Positions 56,413 to 64,000 of a DNA stretch of 64,000 nt are shown here, piece by piece. Numbering within the stretch: the first letter of the stretch is position 1; the number at the start of each line of letters is the position of its first letter. The position numbers and the translations under genes were made by a program. Origin of the DNA: Dyella ginsengisoli LA-4 (lineage in GTDB: Bacteria; Pseudomonadota; Gammaproteobacteria; Xanthomonadales; Rhodanobacteraceae); contig NZ_AMSF01000025.1 in the NCBI RefSeq assembly GCF_000334915.1, forward strand, positions 1-64,000, read 5' to 3'. Below the pieces are notes generated by a model that had not been told where the DNA came from, made no database searches, and saw only the letters and a list, made by a program, of their open reading frames with translations.

Positions 56413-57174
56413 TCAGAACGACTTGCCGAGCGTGAGCACGCCGGTGGCGCGCCCGACGTAGTGGCCGTAGGCATTGCTGTAGACGCTGCGCGAGGCATTG
56501 GTGTCGTAGTAGCCCAGCGACACCGAGTAGCCGTGGTCGAAGGCCTTGGTCACGCCCACCTTCCAGTCGCTGTACGAGGCACCGGCGACGTTCTTCACGT
56601 CCTGGTGGCCGGCGTGCAGGTTGAGCGTCCAGCCCGGGCTGAATTCGACGTTGTAGGAAAGGTCGACGTAGCCGGAGTTCTTGCTGTCGGCGAAGCCGAA
56701 CAGGTTGGTCAACGCATGCGAGTACTTCAGCGTCACGCCCTTGTAGCCCAGCGAGCCGTAGACCTCGGTGGTGTAGGGGCGGGTGAAGCCGCTCGGGTAG
56801 CTGCCCGGGTAGTAGTACTCGTACAGGCCGACGTCGTAGCTCCAGTCGCCGGCGAAGCTGCCGCGGAAGCCGGTGTAGAAATCCAGCTCCAGGCTGCTGG
56901 AGATGTGCGCGGCGTCGGTCGACGCATCGGACAGCCAGCTGATGTTGCTGCCCCAGGCGCCGACATACCAGCCGCTGGCGTGGTCGTATTCGATGCCCGG
57001 CTGAACCGCCGGTTTCCAGTTGGTCTGCGACAGGCCGCGGAACAGGTAGTCGTTGACCACCGCCACGCTGCCTGCCACCGAACTCTGCGGCGCGTCGTCC
57101 GCCATCGCCGGCATGGCGACCATCGCCGCCATCATTGCCGCTCCCCACATCGACCGCTGCACACTTCGCTTCAT
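56413..57174 (-). CDS. TorF-family putative outer-membrane porin
   Basis: A 253-residue protein with a signal peptide (MMAAMVAMPAMA) and a beta-rich mature part opening with VAVVNDYLFRGLSQTNWKPAVQPGIEYDH and closing with a terminal Phe (TGVLTLGKSF), as outer-membrane barrels do. It matches the TorF (TIGR02001) type. The purpose is unknown. Its position 69 bp before glnK-amtB on the same strand suggests a nitrogen-uptake role. GGGAGAGGG precedes the start. Confidence 0.85.
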   Translation of the reverse strand: MKRSVQRSMWGAAMMAAMVAMPAMADDAPQSSVAGSVAVVNDYLFRGLSQTNWKPAVQPGIEYDHASGWYVGAWGSNISWLSDASTDAAHISSSLELDFYTGFRGSFAGDWSYDVGLYEYYYPGSYPSGFTRPYTTEVYGSLGYKGVTLKYSHALTNLFGFADSKNSGYVDLSYNVEFSPGWTLNLHAGHQDVKNVAGASYSDWKVGVTKAFDHGYSVSLGYYDTNASRSVYSNAYGHYVGRATGVLTLGKSF

Positions 57175-57850
57175 CGACCCTCTCCCGTGCCAGAGTGAGC
57201 GCCCCGTACACGGACGTCTGGACGTCCGTGCATGGAACGCATGACCAGGCCAGCGACGGTCGCCCCGAACAGGGGACGCGACCGCCCGACCGAGTTATCG
57301 GTAAGCAAGTAGCTCGCTACAGCGCGAAAGCGCCCTGACCCGTCGGGCCGGCGCAGCGGCCAGCCGGTCCCGCCACCGCGCGGCGCGGCCGGGCGGCTGG
57401 ATCTCGGGTGTGTGGCGGATCGGCCAGCCGACGGGCGGCGGGCGATGAAGAGGCGGGCTCACGTCCAGCAAGCCGCATGATTCGGCAGGGGTCGGAAGCA
57501 ACGACGGCGGCGTCGCGGATATCGCGCGCCCGGCCAGGCGAATGTCTCCCCACTGCCGGCTCCAGCTAATCGCAGGCGCGTGACTTGCGCTGCCTCGCGA
57601 AGCGGCCGGAGCTTTGCTGCAATTTGATCCTGCCTTATGACTTGCTGCATTGCAATAAGGTGACCTGGCCGTTGCTTATCACATTTCGTTACAAGAACGC
57701 TGCAATGCCGCACGGAAAATCCGCGGGCGATCGGTCTCGACGTTGCCCGGCGAACGCCCCGGTTCCGCAGGCCATTTCGCAGCCGCAGCCCGTATGCTGT
57801 CGCCCTTTGTGGCGGCCACGGTGGCCGTCCCCGCGCCAAGGCCCGCTCCA
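57175..57850. other. Long non-coding stretch between torF-like gene and uppP
   Basis: About 675 bp. It holds a 10-bp inverted repeat (57209-57230), a GC-rich middle (57330-57560) with short frames that lack ribosome sites, and an AT-richer part (57600-57710) with TTGCTGCA twice. The last may hold the uppP promoter. No RNA gene or sigma-54 box was recognised. Confidence 0.5.
57209..57230. promoter_or_regulatory. 10-bp inverted repeat before the torF-like gene
   Basis: CACGGACGTC (57209-57218) and GACGTCCGTG (57221-57230) are exact complements separated by TG. It is 35 bp before the start of the porin-glnK-amtB unit and could be an operator or a leader hairpin. Confidence 0.5.
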
Positions 57851-58648
57851 GTGATCGATCTGCTCCGCGTCATCCTCCTCGGCATCATCGAAGGCATCAC
57901 CGAGTTCCTCCCCATCTCCAGCACCGGCCACCTGCTCATCGCGGAAAAGCTCGGACTGGGCGCGCGATCGGACCTGTTCAACGTCGGCATCCAGGCCGGC
58001 GCGATCCTCGCGGTCACGCTGATCTACTGGAAGCGCATCTGGCAGTTGCTGACGCAGTGGCGCGACCCGGCCAACCGGGACTACCTGGCCAAGTTGACCG
58101 TGGCCTTCCTGATCACCGCGGTGCTCGGGCTGATCGCCGTGAAGCACGGCTTCAAGCTGCCCGAGACGGTGACCCCGGTGGCCTGGGCGCTGGTGATCGG
58201 CGGCGTGTGGATGATCGCTGCCGAGCAACTCGCCGCGCGGAGGCCACCCAGCACGCAGGTGACCTGGACGGTGGCGATCCTGGTCGGCATCGCGCAGATG
58301 GTCGCAGGCATCTTTCCGGGTACCTCGCGCTCCTCGGCGACGATCTTCACCGCACTGCTGGCCGGTACCGGCGATCGACCCGCCGCGACCGAGTTCGCCT
58401 TCCTGGTCGGCATCCCGACCATGTATGCAGCCACCGGCTACGAGCTGCTCAAGGTGCTGAAGAACGGCGGCGCCGCCCATGAGGACTGGACCGCGCTGGC
58501 GGTCGGCTTCGTGGTGTCGGCGGTGGTCGCGTTCGCGGCGGTGAAGTGGCTGCTCGGCTACATCCGCAACCATCGCTTCACCGCCTTCGCGGTCTATCGC
58601 ATCGCGTTTGGTCTGGCGCTGCTGGCCTGGATGCCACTGGGCAGCTGA
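57851..58648 (+). CDS. uppP: Undecaprenyl-diphosphate phosphatase
   Basis: Integral membrane enzyme of 265 residues that recycles the undecaprenyl carrier for peptidoglycan and polysaccharide export and gives low-level bacitracin resistance. The two conserved patches are GIIEGITEFLPISSTGHLL (Glu14, Glu18) and FPGTSRSSATI. GTG 57851 gives the family length; an in-frame ATG at 57794 would add 19 residues. The last 55 bp overlap the convergent LysR gene. Confidence 0.95.
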   Translation: MIDLLRVILLGIIEGITEFLPISSTGHLLIAEKLGLGARSDLFNVGIQAGAILAVTLIYWKRIWQLLTQWRDPANRDYLAKLTVAFLITAVLGLIAVKHGFKLPETVTPVAWALVIGGVWMIAAEQLAARRPPSTQVTWTVAILVGIAQMVAGIFPGTSRSSATIFTALLAGTGDRPAATEFAFLVGIPTMYAATGYELLKVLKNGGAAHEDWTALAVGFVVSAVVAFAAVKWLLGYIRNHRFTAFAVYRIAFGLALLAWMPLGS

Positions 58649-59616
58649 GCGAGCGCCGGCGTCTTCGGCACGCCCGTCGATCCCGGGGCCACGGGCATCG
58701 GCGGGCGCTTGAACACATCCGGCTCGTTCAGCGCGTCGAACAGCTCGCGCACCCAGCCGATGAAGGCGCGCACCCGCGCCGACAGGTGGCGTTTCTGCGG
58801 ATAGACGATCCACACCGGCTTGCCGATGGAGCGCACGTCGGTCATCACCAGCTGCAGCATGCCCTTGCTCAGCAGGCACGAGGCCAGCAGATGTGGCGCC
58901 TGGGTGATGCCCAGCCCTTCGCTCACCGCCTGGATCACCGACTCGCCGTCGTTGATCAGCAGGTGCGCGTCGATGTCCACCTCGATCTGCCCGTCCGGTC
59001 CGTCGAACTGCCACTGTCGCGGCTTGCCGTTCGGGTACACGTAGTTGATGCAGCGGTGGTGCCTGAGGTCGTCGATGCCGGCCGGAGCGCCATGCCGCGC
59101 GAGATAGTCGGGTGAGGCGAGCACGACATTGCGCAGGTAGCCGATCTTGTGCGCGATGTGGCTGGAGTCCTCCAGCTGGCCGACGCGGATCGCGCAGTCG
59201 ATGCCCTCGCCGTTGAGGTCGCCGGGCAGGTCGCTCATCAGCAGCTCGAGGCGGATGTCCGGGTAGCGCCTCTCGAACTCGGCCAGGCGGGGGATCAGCG
59301 CCGCGCGCCCCACCCCCAGTGAAAGACCGACCCGCAGTTTGCCCGCCGGCTCGCGACTCGCCTCGCCCAGCGCCTCGGTCGCCTCGCTGAGGTCGGCGAG
59401 GATCTCCCTGCAGCGGGCATGGAACGCGGCGCCGTCCTCGGTCAGCCGCAGCGAGCGGGTGGAACGGAACAGCAGGCGCGCGCCGAGCCGGGCCTCCAGC
59501 CGGGAGACGGCGCGACTCACCCCGGAGGGCGTCATGCCGAGCTGGGCGGCGGCGGCGGCGAAGCTGTTCGCTTCGACCACGCGAACGAAGACTGAGATGG
59601 CGGAAAAGTCTTCCAT
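58594..59616 (-). CDS. LysR-family regulator of the RND pump
   Basis: A 340-residue LTTR: HTH with FAAAAAQLGMTPSGVSRAVSRLE (about 18-40) and an effector domain with LSLGVGRAALIPRLAEFE and GESVIQAVSEGLGITQAP. It has an unusually long Pro/Ala-rich tail of about 35 residues after WIVYPQKRHLSARVRAF. It is divergent from the efflux operon, so control of that operon is likely, as MexT controls MexEF-OprN. The end overlaps uppP by 55 bp. Confidence 0.9.
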   Translation of the reverse strand: MEDFSAISVFVRVVEANSFAAAAAQLGMTPSGVSRAVSRLEARLGARLLFRSTRSLRLTEDGAAFHARCREILADLSEATEALGEASREPAGKLRVGLSLGVGRAALIPRLAEFERRYPDIRLELLMSDLPGDLNGEGIDCAIRVGQLEDSSHIAHKIGYLRNVVLASPDYLARHGAPAGIDDLRHHRCINYVYPNGKPRQWQFDGPDGQIEVDIDAHLLINDGESVIQAVSEGLGITQAPHLLASCLLSKGMLQLVMTDVRSIGKPVWIVYPQKRHLSARVRAFIGWVRELFDALNEPDVFKRPPMPVAPGSTGVPKTPALAQLPSGIQASSARPNAMR

Positions 59617-59636
59617 CAGGGGTTTCCTCGGGCGAT

Positions 59637-59655
59637 TGGTGACTGGGAGTCACCA
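59637..59655. promoter_or_regulatory. LysR-type operator candidate
   Basis: TGGTGACT (59637-59644) and AGTCACCA (59648-59655) are exact complements around GGG. It lies 20 bp before the LysR start and about 105 bp before the adaptor gene, where a LysR regulator would bind to control both. Confidence 0.6.
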
Positions 59656-59758
59656 TTGCATTGCACCAAACGACGGTTTTCTATACCGGACAGTGTACCT
59701 ATTCTCCCGGGCCTCGCCGACTCCCCCGGTTCGGCGCACGTTGCTCAGGGAGCCCGTC

Positions 59759-60961
59759 ATGCAGAAACGCTGGATCTTCATCGCCCTCGCCGTGGCGCTC
59801 GCCGCCGGCAGCTGGGCCGTCCTGGACCATCACGGCAGCAGCCAGGCACAGGCCGCGCCGCCGCCCCCCGCCGTCACCGTCGCCCAGACCCTGGTCCGCG
59901 CCGTCGGCGACACCGCCCAGTTCACCGGCCACCTGCAGGCCGTCGATACCGTGCAGGTGCACCCGCGGGTCAGCGGCTACATCGACAGCGTGCTGTTCAA
60001 GGAAGGCACGCTGGTCCACAAGGGCGAGCTGCTGTTCCGCATCGACCCCCGCCCCTACCAGGCCGAGGTTGACCGGCTGCGCGCCAACCTCGCCCAGGCC
60101 CGTGCCGAGGCGAAGCTGGCCGGTGAGAATGCCGCGCGCGGCAAGCGGCTCGTGGCGCAACACGCGATCTCGCGCGAGGAGGCCGATCGGCTGGACACCG
60201 CCGCCGCCAGCGCCCGCTCGCAGATCGCCGCCACCGCCGCGGCACTCGATGCCGCGCAGCTCAACCGCGAGTTCACCGAAGTGCGCGCGCCGATCGACGG
60301 CCGCGTCGGCAATGCCGAAATCACCGCTGGCAACCTGGTCACGCCCGCCGACGTGCTGACCAGCGTGGTCAGCGTGAACCCGGTCTACGCCTATTTCGAC
60401 GTCGACGAGCACAGCTACCTCGAACTGGACCGCCTGCGCCGCGACCACCGCAGCCCGCCGCGGGTGGCGATGGCGCTGGCAGACGAGTCCGGCTTCCCCC
60501 ACGCCGGACGCCTCGACTTCGTCGACAACCAGCTCGACACCGCCAGCGGCACGATCCGCCTGCGCGCCGTGTTCGACAACAGCGACGGCCGTTACACCCC
60601 GGGCCTGTACGTGCGCCTGCAGCTGCGCACCGACAGCGCCAAACCGCGTGCGCTGATCGACGACCGCGCCGTCGGCACCGATCTGGGCAACAAGTTCGTC
60701 TACGTGCTCGGCAAGGACGGCACGGTGAGCTACCGCAAGGTCACCACCGGTCCGCTGGTCGACGGCCTGCGCGTGATCGAGGAAGGCCTGACCGCCAACG
60801 ACGTGGTGGTGGTGAACGGCCTGCAGCGCGTGCGCCCCGGCATGCCGGTGAACCCGACCCGCGTGTCGATGGAGTCGCGCAGCCTGGAACCCGATACCCA
60901 ACTGGCCTCCGGCGGCAGCAATCCGTCGCAGGGCCCGGCGCTGACCCGCGCCCAGGACTGA
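59759..60961 (+). CDS. RND efflux periplasmic adaptor (MexE-like)
   Basis: A 400-residue membrane-fusion protein linking the inner-membrane pump to an outer-membrane channel. It has an N-terminal membrane/signal segment (RWIFIALAVALAAGSWAV), a lipoyl half (VSGYIDSVLFKEGTLVHKGELLFRIDPRPY), a coiled-coil hairpin (about 105-165) and the second lipoyl half (EVRAPIDGRVGNAEITAGNLV). ATG 59759 follows CAGGGAG. The pump gene starts 5 bp downstream. Confidence 0.93.
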   Translation: MQKRWIFIALAVALAAGSWAVLDHHGSSQAQAAPPPPAVTVAQTLVRAVGDTAQFTGHLQAVDTVQVHPRVSGYIDSVLFKEGTLVHKGELLFRIDPRPYQAEVDRLRANLAQARAEAKLAGENAARGKRLVAQHAISREEADRLDTAAASARSQIAATAAALDAAQLNREFTEVRAPIDGRVGNAEITAGNLVTPADVLTSVVSVNPVYAYFDVDEHSYLELDRLRRDHRSPPRVAMALADESGFPHAGRLDFVDNQLDTASGTIRLRAVFDNSDGRYTPGLYVRLQLRTDSAKPRALIDDRAVGTDLGNKFVYVLGKDGTVSYRKVTTGPLVDGLRVIEEGLTANDVVVVNGLQRVRPGMPVNPTRVSMESRSLEPDTQLASGGSNPSQGPALTRAQD

Positions 60962-60965
60962 TCCC

Positions 60966-63900
60966 ATGAAACTCGCCCAATACTTCGTCGATCGACCGAT
61001 CCTCGCCGGCGTGCTGTCGGTGCTGATCGTGATCGCCGGCGCGATCTCGCTGTTCCAGCTGCCGATCAGCGAGTACCCGGAAGTGGTGCCGCCCACCGTG
61101 GTGGTGCGCGCCAGCTACCCCGGCGCCAACCCCAAGGTGATCGCCGAGACCGTCGCCACGCCGCTGGAGACCCAGATCAACGGTGTGGAAGGCATGCTCT
61201 ACACCTCCTCGCAGGCGACCAGCGACGGCGCGATGACGCTGACCGTCACCTTCGCCCTCGGCACCGACCTGGACAACGCCCAGGTGCAGGTGCAGAACCG
61301 CGTGGCGCAGGCCCTGCCGCGGCTGCCGGAGGAAGTGCAGCGGCTCGGCGTGACCACGCAGAAGAGCTCGCCCGACCTGACCATGGTGGTGCACCTGATC
61401 TCGCCGGACCAGCGCTACGACATGCTGTACCTGTCGAACTACGCGCGCCTGCACATCAAGGACCAGCTCGCCCGGCTGGACGGCGTCGGCGACGTGCAGA
61501 TCTTCGGTGCCGGCGAATACAGCATGCGCGTGTGGCTGGACCCGGACCGCATGGCCCAGCGCGGCCTGATCACCGGCGACATCGTGCACGCGATCCAGGA
61601 GCAGAACGTGGATGTGGCCGCCGGTGCGCTGAACGCGCCGCCGGAGCGCGGCAACGCCGCCTTCCAGCTCAACATCAACACCCGCGGCCGGCTGGTCAGC
61701 GCGGACGACTTCCGCAACATCGTGGTGCGCACCGGCAAGGACGGCGCGGTGACCCATCTGCGCGATGTCGCCCGGGTCGAGCTGGGTTCCAACAACTACG
61801 CGCTGCGCAGCCTGCTCGACAACAAGCCGGCCGTCGCGCTGCCGGTGTTCGCCCGCCCCGGCTCCAACGCGATCCAGATCTCCAACGAGGTCCGCACCCT
61901 GATGGCCGGGCTGAAGAAGGATTTCCCGCAGGGCGTGGACTACCGCATCGTCTACGACCCGACCGTGTTCGTGCGCGGCTCGATCGAGGCGGTGGTGCAC
62001 ACGCTGTTCGAGGCGATCGTGCTGGTGGTGCTGGTGGTGATCCTGTTCCTGCAGACCTGGCGCGCCTCGATCATCCCGCTGGTCGCCGTGCCGGTGTCGC
62101 TGATCGGCACCTTCGCGGTGATGCACGTGGCCGGCTTCTCGCTCAACGCGCTGTCGCTGTTCGGCCTGGTGCTGGCGATCGGCATCGTGGTCGACGACGC
62201 CATCGTGGTGGTGGAGAACGTCGAGCGGCACATCGAGCACGGCATGGCGCCGCGTGAGGCGACCAGGCAAGCGATGAAGGAGGTGACCGGGCCGATCGTA
62301 GCCACGGCGCTGGTGCTGTGCGCGGTGTTCGTGCCGGCGGCCTTCATCAGCGGCCTCACCGGCGAGTTCTATCGCCAGTTCGCGCTGACCATCGCGATCT
62401 CCACGGTGATCTCCGCGTTCAACTCGCTGACCCTGAGCCCGGCGCTGTCCGCGCTGCTGCTCAAGGAACGCGGCGCGCCGAAGGACAGGCTGAGCCTGGC
62501 GATCGACCGCGGCTTCGGCTGGCTGTTCCGCCCGTTCAACCGCTTCTTCGTGCGCAGCGCGAACGGCTACGTCGGCGGCGTGAAGCGCGTACTGGGCAAG
62601 GGCTCGATCGCGCTGGTGATCTACGGCGGTCTGGTGCTGCTGGGCGTGTTCGGCTTTGCCAAGGTGCCGACCGGCTTCGTGCCGGCGCAGGACAAGCAGT
62701 ACCTGGTGTCGTTCGCGCAGCTGCCCGACGCCGCCTCGCTGGACCGCTCGGAGGACGTGATCCGCCGCATGAGCGCGATCGCGCTGAAGCAGCCCGGCGT
62801 GGAGAACGCGGTGGCGTTCCCCGGCCTGTCGATCAACGGCTTCACCAACTCGCCGAACAGCGGCATCGTGTTCGTCACGCTGAAGCCGTTCGACCAGCGG
62901 CGTGACCCGTCGCTGTCGGCCGGAGCGATCGCCGGCGCGCTGAACCAGAAGTTCGCGTCGATCCAGGACGCCTACATCGCGATCTTCCCGCCACCGCCCG
63001 TGCAGGGCCTGGGCACCATCGGCGGCTTCCGCCTGCAGGTGGAAGACCGCGGCGACCTCGGCTACCAGGAGCTGTACAAGCAGACCCAGAACCTGATCGC
63101 GGCAAGCCGGAAGGAGCCGGCGCTGGCGGGGCTGTTCTCCAGCTACCAGGTGGCGGTGCCGCAGATCGATGCGGAGGTGGACCGCGAGAAAGCCAAGGCC
63201 GAGGGCGTGGACCTGGCCGACGTCTACCAGACCATGCAGGCCTACCTCGGCTCGCTGTACGTGAACGATTTCAACCGTTTCGGGCGCACCTACCAGGTGA
63301 ACCTGTCGGCCGAACCGCGCTTCCGCCGCGAGCCGCAGGACATCACCCAGCTGAAGACGCGCAACGCGGCCGGACAGATGGTGCCGTTGGGCTCCTTCGT
63401 CACGGTCAGCCAGACCGTGGGTCCGGACCGGGTGATGCACTACAACGGCTATCCCACCGCCGAGATCAACGGCGGCCCGGCACCGGGCTACAGCTCGGGC
63501 CAGGCGCAGGCGGCGATCGAGCAGCTGGCCCACAAGACCCTGCCCAACGGCATGAGCTTCGAATGGACCGAGCTGACCTACCAGCAGATCCTCGCCGGCA
63601 ATACCGCGGTGCTGGTGTTCCCGCTGTGCGTGCTGCTGGTGTTCCTGGTGCTGGCCTCGCTGTACGAGAGCGTGACCCTGCCGCTGGCGGTGATCCTGAT
63701 CGTGCCGATGGTGCTGCTGTCGGCGATCTTCGGCGTGTGGCTGAGCGGTGGCGACAACAACATCTTCACCCAGATCGGCCTGATCGTGCTGGTCGGCCTG
63801 GCGTGCAAGAACGCGATCCTGATCGTCGAGTTCGCCCGCGAGGCGCAGATCCTGGAAGGCCTGGACCGCGTGCAGGCAGTGCTGGAGGCGGCACGGCTGC

Positions 63901-64000
63901 GGCTGCGCCCGATCCTGATGACCTCGTTCGCCTTCATCATGGGCGTGGTGCCTCTGGTGCTCTCGCACGGTGCCGGTGCGGAGATGCGTCATGCGATGGG
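60966..64000 (+). CDS. RND efflux pump, inner-membrane subunit (MexF-like), partial
   Basis: Proton-driven multidrug exporter of the HAE1 type; about 1011 codons are present and the 3' end is outside the window. It starts MKLAQYFVDRPILAGVLS and shows the TM4 proton-relay aspartates in GIVVDDAIVVVENVERH, the porter domains, and the second half with GLIVLVGLACKNAILIVEFARE. Typical length is about 1050 residues, so only about 40 are missing. The sequence resembles MexF. An OprN-like outer-membrane gene may follow to the right. Confidence 0.95.
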   Translation, partial: MKLAQYFVDRPILAGVLSVLIVIAGAISLFQLPISEYPEVVPPTVVVRASYPGANPKVIAETVATPLETQINGVEGMLYTSSQATSDGAMTLTVTFALGTDLDNAQVQVQNRVAQALPRLPEEVQRLGVTTQKSSPDLTMVVHLISPDQRYDMLYLSNYARLHIKDQLARLDGVGDVQIFGAGEYSMRVWLDPDRMAQRGLITGDIVHAIQEQNVDVAAGALNAPPERGNAAFQLNINTRGRLVSADDFRNIVVRTGKDGAVTHLRDVARVELGSNNYALRSLLDNKPAVALPVFARPGSNAIQISNEVRTLMAGLKKDFPQGVDYRIVYDPTVFVRGSIEAVVHTLFEAIVLVVLVVILFLQTWRASIIPLVAVPVSLIGTFAVMHVAGFSLNALSLFGLVLAIGIVVDDAIVVVENVERHIEHGMAPREATRQAMKEVTGPIVATALVLCAVFVPAAFISGLTGEFYRQFALTIAISTVISAFNSLTLSPALSALLLKERGAPKDRLSLAIDRGFGWLFRPFNRFFVRSANGYVGGVKRVLGKGSIALVIYGGLVLLGVFGFAKVPTGFVPAQDKQYLVSFAQLPDAASLDRSEDVIRRMSAIALKQPGVENAVAFPGLSINGFTNSPNSGIVFVTLKPFDQRRDPSLSAGAIAGALNQKFASIQDAYIAIFPPPPVQGLGTIGGFRLQVEDRGDLGYQELYKQTQNLIAASRKEPALAGLFSSYQVAVPQIDAEVDREKAKAEGVDLADVYQTMQAYLGSLYVNDFNRFGRTYQVNLSAEPRFRREPQDITQLKTRNAAGQMVPLGSFVTVSQTVGPDRVMHYNGYPTAEINGGPAPGYSSGQAQAAIEQLAHKTLPNGMSFEWTELTYQQILAGNTAVLVFPLCVLLVFLVLASLYESVTLPLAVILIVPMVLLSAIFGVWLSGGDNNIFTQIGLIVLVGLACKNAILIVEFAREAQILEGLDRVQAVLEAARLRLRPILMTSFAFIMGVVPLVLSHGAGAEMRHAM

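Noticed and set aside
57187..57192. Sigma-54 promoter before the torF-like gene (TGGCAC on the minus strand)
   Set aside because: No TTGC at the required spacing, and it lies too close to the start codon.
57295..57553. Short minus-strand frames in the gap before uppP
   Set aside because: No ribosome sites, proline/arginine-rich shadow composition, no family match.
60741..63992. Minus-strand frame of over 1000 codons at the right edge
   Set aside because: Antisense of the RND pump; its His/Gln/Asp-rich composition is typical of high-GC shadows.

Overview
The window is high-GC chromosomal DNA of a gammaproteobacterium of the order Lysobacterales (Xanthomonadales), most like the Rhodanobacteraceae (Rhodanobacter/Dyella group). 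This rests on protein families and gene order: radC/coaBC/dut/algC, a sux-type sucrose locus with a TonB-dependent receptor, a TorF-glnK-amtB-glnA nitrogen block, and many TonB-like proteins. The genus is inferred; no rRNA lies inside the window. Nearly all of it is compact core genome. The only clearly foreign piece is an AT-richer islet at about 38.3-40.5 kb.

Layout. 0-13.4 kb: a strong rrn-type promoter firing out of the left edge, tyrS, an M23 endopeptidase and anmK (murein turnover and recycling), an AmpG-like permease with xthA, pyrE, a DUF4124 protein, the leftward operon coaBC-dut-algC (algC is a membrane-anchored phosphohexomutase), a LysR remnant, and radC. 13.4-17 kb: argS, a SPOR protein and a YdfG-like dehydrogenase. 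17-23 kb: leftward speA, 3-hydroxybutyrate dehydrogenase, acetoacetate decarboxylase and patatin; rightward speE. 23-31 kb: a small membrane protein, a secreted protein of unknown function, an orphan ParA, sixA, a YceI protein, a phospholipase-D-type lipoprotein, a TonB-like protein, a thiolase and an unrecognised conserved protein. 31-38 kb: a PAS-GGDEF-EAL protein, a flavin disulfide reductase, a GNAT acetyltransferase and ntrC-ntrB.

38.3-40.5 kb: the islet, with a signal-peptide protein carrying two retropepsin-like half-domains and an IS5-family transposase stub. 40.5-44.8 kb: a TonB-like protein and a two-gene mrfA/mrfB (yprA/yprB) helicase-exonuclease operon. 44.9-53 kb: a sucrose regulon made of a LacI regulator, matching palindromic operators, and a tightly overlapping operon of TonB receptor, amylosucrase-family enzyme, fructokinase and sucrose permease. 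Together they take sucrose across the outer membrane, cleave it and phosphorylate the fructose. 53-57.2 kb: glnA (with a near-consensus sigma-54 promoter), amtB, glnK and a TorF-type porin, which fit with NtrBC encoded 15 kb away. 57.2-64 kb: a 0.68 kb non-coding stretch, uppP, and a divergent LysR/RND efflux locus whose pump gene runs off the right edge.

I found no CRISPR array, tRNA, prophage or recognisable defence island. The most unusual items are the tandem retropepsin-like islet protein, the phosphohexomutase with a periplasmic sensor-like half, the mrfAB pair with a perfect operator-like repeat upstream, the 13-bp hairpin between the ketone-body genes, and the nitrogen-control DNA sites.
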